Source: CAVVXX01 sp052389895
Lineage (GTDB): Bacteria > Pseudomonadota > Alphaproteobacteria > Micropepsales > Micropepsaceae
Reading direction: 5' to 3'
Assembly: GCA_052389895.1 (NCBI GenBank)
Contig: JBQTHM010000022.1
Coordinates: forward strand, 52,588-116,587
Length of the DNA: 64,000 nucleotides
The position numbers were made by a program, and so were the translations under genes. Positions 59,276 through 64,000 of the stretch are shown in pieces. Positions within the stretch are counted from its first letter, which is position 1, and the number at the start of each line of letters is the position of its first letter. The notes beneath the pieces were generated by a model. It was not told the DNA's origin. It made no database searches and was given only the letters and a program-made list of their open reading frames with translations.

Positions 59276-61195
59276 TTACGCGATCATTTCCTGGGTGGCT
59301 TCCTTTTCGCGTCCCAGTGCGCCCAGCGCAGCGGCGACGATGCCTTTCGCATCAAGGCCTGCTAATTCGTACATACGTTCGGGCATGTCCTGATCGAGGA
59401 AGCGGTCGGGCAGAATCATGGGCCGCGCTTTGAGGCCGCGTTCCAGCAGCCCCTCCCAGGCCAGATAATGCAGCACGTGTTCACCGAAGCCACCGATCGC
59501 ACCTTCTTCAATCGTTATCAGGAGCTCGTGGTTCTGTGCGAGCCGCGAAACCAAATCGGTGTCCAACGGCTTGGCGAAACGTGCATCTGCGACCGTGGTC
59601 GACAGGCCGTAACCCGTGAGCCGGTCGGCGGCCTTCAGACATTCCGGAAGCCGCGCGCCGAAATTGAGGATGGCCACGCGTGTGCCTTCCCGTATGAGGC
59701 GGCCCTTGCCGATTTCCAGCGGGATTCCGGCGTCGGGCAGCGTCAGCCCCTGTCCTTCGCCGCGCGGGTAGCGGAAGGCGCTGGGCCGGTCATCAATGCG
59801 GGCGGCGGTGGCCACCATGTGAACGAGCTCCAGCTCATCGGCGGCAGCCATAACCACGAAGCCAGGCAAAGTGGAGAGATATGCGACGTCGTACGAGCCG
59901 GCGTGCGTAGGCCCGTCCGTGCCTACCAGCCCCGCACGGTCGATCGCGAAACGTACCGGCAGCGATTGGATCGCGACATCATGCACAACCTGATCGTAGG
60001 CGCGCTGAAGGAACGTGGAATAGATCGCCGCAAAAGGTCGGAAGCCTTCCGCCGCAAGGCCCGCCGCAAACGTGACGGCGTGCTGCTCGGCGATGCCGAC
60101 GTCGAAACAGCGATCAGGGAATCTCTTCGCGAACATGTCGAGTCCAGTCCCGGATGGCATGGCGGCGGTAATCGCGACAATTCGCTTGTCGCGCGCGGCC
60201 TCGCGGCTCAGCGCTTCCGCAAAGACCTTCGTGAAGCTGGGCGGCGCCGCCGTTTTCTTTTGCTCGCCAGTCAGAACGTTGAATTTGGAAACACCATGGA
60301 ATTTGTCGGTAGAGGCTTCCGCTGGCGGATAACCTTTTCCTTTCTTGGTCACGATGTGAATAAGGACAGGGCCGCGGTCCGCGTCGCGCACATTTTCCAG
60401 AACCGGGATCAGGTGATCCAGATTGTGACCGTCAATTGGGCCGATGTAATAGAAGCCCAATTCTTCAAACAGTGTACCGCCCATCCAAAAGCCGCGCGTA
60501 TATTCCTCGACGCGCTTGGCCGCGCGAAAAAGCACGCGCGGCAGTTTTTCTGCGATTCCTTTTACCCAAGCGCGAAAGCCGCGATAGGTGCGGCTGGAAA
60601 CAAGTCGAGCCAGATAGGCACTCATTGCACCGACAGGCGGCGCAATCGACATGTCATTGTCGTTCAGAATGACGATAAGGCGCTCCTTGCGCGCGCCCGC
60701 ATTATTCATGGCTTCGTAGGCCATGCCTGCGCTCATTGCGCCGTCTCCGATCACGCAGATGACGTGATTCGTGGCGCCCTTCAGGTCCCGCGCGACCGCA
60801 AAGCCGAGCCCGGCGGAAATCGAGGTCGAGGCGTGAGCTGCGCCGAACGGGTCGTACTCGCTTTCAACACGCTTTGTGAAACCGGATAGGCCCCCGCCCT
60901 GCCTCAGCGTGCGCATGCGCGCGCGCCGGCCCGTGAGAATCTTGTGTGGGTACGCCTGGTGCCCAACGTCCCAGATGAGCTTGTCCTTTGGCGTGTCGAA
61001 GACGTGGTGAAGCGCCACGGTGAGCTCGACCACACCAAGACCGGCACCCAGATGGCCGCCCGTCACGGATACGATGTCGATCAGGTCCTGCCTGAGCTCG
61101 TCTGCCAATTGCTTGAGCTGCGCGCGAGAAAGCGGGCGCATGTCGGCGGGGGAGTTTATCTGGTCGAGCAAAGAAGTTAGAGCCGGAGTGGTCAC
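59276..61195 (-). CDS. dxs: 1-deoxy-D-xylulose-5-phosphate synthase
   Basis: A 639-residue thiamine-diphosphate enzyme, the first step of the MEP isoprenoid pathway. The ThDP motif is GDGAMSAGMAYEAMNNAG, and the N-terminal active site has WDVGHQAYPHKILTGR. The transketolase pyrimidine domain has VGIAEQHAVTFAAGLA and GPTHAGSYD. The start is GTG. It follows ispA by 27 bases in the common order xseB-ispA-dxs. Confidence 0.97.
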   Translation of the reverse strand: MTTPALTSLLDQINSPADMRPLSRAQLKQLADELRQDLIDIVSVTGGHLGAGLGVVELTVALHHVFDTPKDKLIWDVGHQAYPHKILTGRRARMRTLRQGGGLSGFTKRVESEYDPFGAAHASTSISAGLGFAVARDLKGATNHVICVIGDGAMSAGMAYEAMNNAGARKERLIVILNDNDMSIAPPVGAMSAYLARLVSSRTYRGFRAWVKGIAEKLPRVLFRAAKRVEEYTRGFWMGGTLFEELGFYYIGPIDGHNLDHLIPVLENVRDADRGPVLIHIVTKKGKGYPPAEASTDKFHGVSKFNVLTGEQKKTAAPPSFTKVFAEALSREAARDKRIVAITAAMPSGTGLDMFAKRFPDRCFDVGIAEQHAVTFAAGLAAEGFRPFAAIYSTFLQRAYDQVVHDVAIQSLPVRFAIDRAGLVGTDGPTHAGSYDVAYLSTLPGFVVMAAADELELVHMVATAARIDDRPSAFRYPRGEGQGLTLPDAGIPLEIGKGRLIREGTRVAILNFGARLPECLKAADRLTGYGLSTTVADARFAKPLDTDLVSRLAQNHELLITIEEGAIGGFGEHVLHYLAWEGLLERGLKARPMILPDRFLDQDMPERMYELAGLDAKGIVAAALGALGREKEATQEMIA

Positions 61196-61222
61196 GCAAT
61201 GTCCCGATTGTTTCAGGCTAAA

Positions 61223-62131
61223 TTACGCCCGCCTGCTCACGGCAAAACGTGCCGAGGCGCGCAGAAGGTCTGCTTTTTCATCAAACATTTCAAGGTGATG
61301 TGGCGCCTGCACGGCAAGGGCCTCGGCTTGGGCACGGGCGCGCTCGGGTCCAAGCACGGAAACGACCGTGGCCTTGGCGCGGGCCTTGTCCTTGCCTGTA
61401 GCTTTACCGAGTTCGGCGGAACTGCCTTCCAGATCAAGGAGATCGTCCGCGATCTGAAATGCGAGTCCGAGATCGAGCCCAAACGCAGCAAGAGACGCCC
61501 GCGCTCCGTGAGAAGCCTTTCCCATTATGGCCCCTGCCTCACAACAAAAAGAAAACAGCGCAGCCGTTTTCATCCGTTGCAGGCGCGTGATTTCCGGAAG
61601 CGGCGGGTTCCCGCCTTCGAAGGCAAGATCCATCATCTGCCCGCCGACCATGCCGGCATGTCCGGCGGCCTGAGCAAGGCGAGTGACGAGTTCGCAGCGA
61701 ACAAATGGATCGCCGTGCGACTCAGGCGAGGCGATCAAGCCAAACGCGAGCGTCAGCAGCGCGTCGCCTGCGAGAATCGCGGTCGCCTCGTCGAACGCCT
61801 TATGCAGCGAAGGACGGCCGCGCCGCATCTCGTCGTTGTCCATGGCCGGCAGATCGTCATGGGCCAAAGAATAGGCATGGAGGCATTCTACAGCCGCGGC
61901 GACGCGGCCAAGCGCCCGCCGATCGACGCCGAACAAACGCCCGCTCTGCAGAACCAGGAAGGCGCGCAGCCGCTTCCCGCCACCCATGGTTGCATAGCGC
62001 ATAGCTTCGAGGACGCGGGCTTCGGGGCCCGCAGGGTGCGGGAGCAGGGCGTCCAAGGTCTTTTCGGTAAAGGCCGCGGCCTCCGCCAGCGCAGGCTCAA
62101 CCGGAGCTAACAGCGGCGTCATCTGCGTCAA
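61223..62131 (-). CDS. ispA: Polyprenyl (farnesyl) diphosphate synthase
   Basis: A 302-residue all-alpha prenyltransferase that condenses IPP with allylic diphosphates. The first Asp-rich motif is YSLAHDDLPAMDNDEMRRGRP and the second is FQIADDLLDLEG. GGGKRLRAFLVL is the conserved N-terminal basic motif. It is most likely farnesyl diphosphate synthase, which supplies CtaB and UbiA. The start overlaps the xseB stop by four bases. Confidence 0.94.
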   Translation of the reverse strand: MTQMTPLLAPVEPALAEAAAFTEKTLDALLPHPAGPEARVLEAMRYATMGGGKRLRAFLVLQSGRLFGVDRRALGRVAAAVECLHAYSLAHDDLPAMDNDEMRRGRPSLHKAFDEATAILAGDALLTLAFGLIASPESHGDPFVRCELVTRLAQAAGHAGMVGGQMMDLAFEGGNPPLPEITRLQRMKTAALFSFCCEAGAIMGKASHGARASLAAFGLDLGLAFQIADDLLDLEGSSAELGKATGKDKARAKATVVSVLGPERARAQAEALAVQAPHHLEMFDEKADLLRASARFAVSRRA

Positions 62132-62385
62132 CCGAGGTCAACGGGCTCAGTGCCTTTCGGCCCGTCCGGCCCCAAAACGATTTTTTCCAGTCTCGCTTCG
62201 GCCGCCTTCAGCTTTTTTTCGCAGTGCTGCTTCAGCGCCGTGCCGCGTTCATAAAGAGATATGGAGTTTTCCAAGTCTACATCGCCCTGCTCGAGGTGGC
62301 CGACGATTTCTTCAAGTTCTCGCAGGGCGGCCTCAAAGCTGAGACTCTCTACGGCAGGCAAGTTCTGTTTGCTTCTTGCAGCCAT
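62128..62385 (-). CDS. xseB: Exodeoxyribonuclease VII small subunit
   Basis: An 85-residue helical protein that binds XseA. The core LSFEAALRELEEIVGHLEQGDVDLENSISLYERGTALKQHCEKKL is the family domain. It begins the xseB-ispA-dxs operon. The upstream gap is 244 bases and is described in the next entry. Confidence 0.94.
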   Translation of the reverse strand: MAARSKQNLPAVESLSFEAALRELEEIVGHLEQGDVDLENSISLYERGTALKQHCEKKLKAAEARLEKIVLGPDGPKGTEPVDLG

Positions 62386-62453
62386 GGTGTTCCTTCAGCT
62401 CTCGGCCATTTCTGCCTTCTCGCGGGCGATTCCGCTCAATCCAAAGATTATGC

Positions 62454-62699
62454 TCATAGCCCCAGCGCATCACTGAGACAACGAGCGGCAAAGCCGCCCC
62501 GCAGGGCAAGGCCCTGATAAATCTCATTGAATGTAAAGGGATCTCTGGCTAGCAGGGTCCAATGACGTTCGGTTCCGAACACCCGCAGCAGCTGTAACTG
62601 GCACAGAAGCTCATCACCCAGGGCACGGCCTAGGCCTCGAGCAGCGCGCGGACATGGGCCGCGGCGGATGACGCCAGGGCGCCAAGGTCGTAACCGCCT
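62454..62699 (-). other. Orphan open frame between the deacetylase gene and xseB
   Basis: On the minus strand an 81-codon stretch runs without a stop from inside the deacetylase 3' end to a TGA. It has no ATG; the first candidate start deep in the frame is a GTG. The last 50 codons read VFGTERHWTLLARDPFTF, then NEIYQGLALRGGFAARCLS and DALGL. They have a weak look of a winged-helix (HxlR-like) N-terminus. Third-codon G+C is lower than in neighbours. It may be the remnant of a gene or chance. The rest of the gap holds an inverted repeat, GTTCGG-tt-CCGAAC, at 62567-62580. Confidence 0.25.
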
Positions 62700-63556
62700 T
62701 CAAGGACAGACACAACACGCCCCCCGCATACCCGCGTCGCGAGTGCGCAGAGCTCGGTCGTAACCCAGCCGAAGTCCTCCGTTTCCAGTTCGAGCCCCGC
62801 AAGGGGATCGGCACGGTGTGCATCGAAGCCGGCGGAAATCACGAGCAACTCGGGGCCGAATGCCTCCAGCGCGGGAATGACGTAGTTCCGAATTAGCGCA
62901 AGGAATTCGCGCGATCCGGCTCCCGGCGGAAGCGGACAATTGAGGATGTTCCCGGCCCCTTTTTCCTCCGCGGCCCCGGTGCCCGGATAAAGCGGCATTT
63001 GATGTGTCGACACGTACAACACTTTCGGGTCGCGCTCGAACGCCGCCTGCGTGCCGTTCCCGTGATGGACATCGAAATCCACCACGGCCACGCGATTCAA
63101 TGCGTGTACGGAGCATGCATGGCGAACTGCAACGGCTGCATTGTTAAAGACGCAAAACCCCATTGCGCGCACCGGCTCTGCGTGATGGCCTGGCGGCCGC
63201 ACGGCACAGAACGCATTGCTCGCCTGGCGCGACATCACAAGATCTACTCCGTGCACGGCCGATCCTGCCGCGCGAAGCGCCGCCTCACCCGAACCGGACG
63301 AAAGAATGGTGTCCGCGTCGAGCACCGCGTAGCCGTCCTTCGGCACGGACGCGAGCACGGCTGCGACGTATGATTTCGCGTGCACTTTGGCGAGCTGCTC
63401 CTCGGTCGCCAACGGCGCGCTTACCTGCTCGAGCCCGGCGAACTCCGGTCCTTGCAGGGCTTCGAGTACGGCCTCTAGGCGATCGGCGCGTTCAGGATGG
63501 CCGTGTGGCGGGGCGTGCCCTAGGCAAGCCGGATGGGTTATCAAGACCGTAGTCAT
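62630..63556 (-). CDS. Histone deacetylase family hydrolase
   Basis: A 308-residue zinc hydrolase of the arginase/deacetylase fold. Zinc ligands are D162 and H164 (VVDFDVHHGNGT) and D245 (SAGFDAHRADPL). The active-site histidines are H124 and H125 (RPPGHHAEP), and the catalytic Tyr is in EGGYDLG. Bacterial members act on acetylated polyamines or small amides. I chose the ATG giving MTTVLITHPACLGH; ATGs at 63574 and 63622 are upstream. It is on the same strand as xseB, 244 bases before it. Confidence 0.92.
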   Translation of the reverse strand: MTTVLITHPACLGHAPPHGHPERADRLEAVLEALQGPEFAGLEQVSAPLATEEQLAKVHAKSYVAAVLASVPKDGYAVLDADTILSSGSGEAALRAAGSAVHGVDLVMSRQASNAFCAVRPPGHHAEPVRAMGFCVFNNAAVAVRHACSVHALNRVAVVDFDVHHGNGTQAAFERDPKVLYVSTHQMPLYPGTGAAEEKGAGNILNCPLPPGAGSREFLALIRNYVIPALEAFGPELLVISAGFDAHRADPLAGLELETEDFGWVTTELCALATRVCGGRVVSVLEGGYDLGALASSAAAHVRALLEA

Positions 63557-64000
63557 AGCGCGTGAGGCTAACATGCCGCCTTTGAGACCGGTTCTTTCCG
63601 CCCACTTTCGGTCCGAACACACCGCACCCTTGGCCGAGTCGATTGCGCGCGCTGCGCGATTCCCGGCATCGAAATCGTGGCCCTCCGTTCCGGCCTGCGT
63701 TCCGGGAATTGGGCGTGGCTGGGGATAACGCGATCCGAATTAGGTTACCGGCAAGAAATTCGTGACGATGAGTCACGTAATTGGATGCACGAAAGACACA
63801 GACTGCTGCGGAACGACAAACTTGCATGAAATCCACTTTGACCGCCGCCAAAAGCATACCTTAGCTTGTTCCGGAATTGGTCGATCTTGGGGGGGCGGCC
63901 AGTTTACCCCTCCCTTGAGAGGCCAGCGGCCGTTACGCGCGTGGGATACGCGGGTTGCGGCTGGACGTCGTGACCGCGACCAACCAAGGGGGTTCACAGT
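63557..64000. other. Gene-free end of the window
   Basis: I see no supported gene in these 444 bases. Short frames exist on both strands but lack family signals and ribosome sites. A perfect 6-base dyad, CGTGAC-gatga-GTCACG, lies at 63761-63777. A -35-like TTGACC is at 63838-63843 without a convincing -10. A run of seven G lies near 63891. A gene may start beyond base 64000. Confidence 0.5.

Noticed and set aside
59468..60889. 473-codon plus-strand frame opposite dxs
   Set aside because: Antisense shadow of a well-supported dxs gene.
63773..63997. Short minus-strand frame at the end of the window, and a faint impression of an insertion-sequence end
   Set aside because: No transposase motif, terminal repeat or target duplication can be seen, so a mobile element cannot be supported.

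Overview
The window is a chromosomal stretch from an alphaproteobacterium. The support is gene order and gene content: a ctaC-ctaD-ctaB-ctaG-ctaE-SURF1-thrC-M16 peptidase run, ispH-thrB-rnhA, xseB-ispA-dxs, DUF4170 and DUF2093 genes beside lipid A genes, a B12-dependent ribonucleotide reductase and high G+C with many GTG/TTG starts. I could not fix the genus; the order looks closest to Hyphomicrobiales-like relatives. I found no rRNA, tRNA, CRISPR array, prophage or complete insertion sequence.

Layout. 1-2000: the 3' end of nrdJ, a small unknown gene, a sulfotransferase, a palindromic repeat cluster and a secreted pentapeptide-repeat protein. 2.1-8.2 kb: C1 and glycine metabolism. An NAD-dependent formate dehydrogenase with an upstream FNR/FixK-like box converges on a gcvT-gcvH-gcvPA-gcvPB operon that starts at a good sigma70 promoter and a tandem glycine riboswitch. 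8.2-14.4 kb: argS with an unknown lipoprotein gene, divergent ispH, then thrB-rnhA, a peroxiredoxin and yqgE. 14.4-26.3 kb, minus strand: a membrane PAS-GGDEF-EAL protein and the cytochrome aa3 oxidase and assembly operon, which runs on into thrC, an M16 peptidase and a GNAT gene and includes a 47-residue CoxF-like gene. 26.5-37.3 kb: tldD, gshA, rsmE, ubiA, an unknown membrane protein, a VOC protein, an amino acid permease, two tandem secreted aspartyl-protease-like proteins, and pmbA.

37.3-45.1 kb: envelope genes (DUF4170, an MsbA-like exporter, kdtA, lpxK, an LpxL-type acyltransferase) facing an M23 peptidase, DUF2093 and xseA. 45.2-50.3 kb: purD, a secreted amidohydrolase, a PAP2 phosphatase, tadA, rluB and pdxH. 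50.4-58.3 kb: a Sel1 protein, a DnaJ-class chaperone, then a membrane serine protease, a class III cyclase-TPR protein and a dicarboxylate-type symporter, followed by fabI and aroC. 58.3-64 kb: an atypical short MDR dehydrogenase, dxs, ispA, xseB and a histone-deacetylase-family hydrolase. The last 444 bases hold no gene I can support.

Most genes are core housekeeping. The parts most worth a second look are the tandem double-DTG aspartyl proteases, the MDR protein with a damaged nucleotide-binding motif, the formate dehydrogenase with natural substitutions at known stability and cofactor positions and a possible oxygen-linked operator, an orphan open frame between xseB and the deacetylase gene, and the A-tract dyads around the thrB promoter. 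I did not find a clear new multi-gene system.
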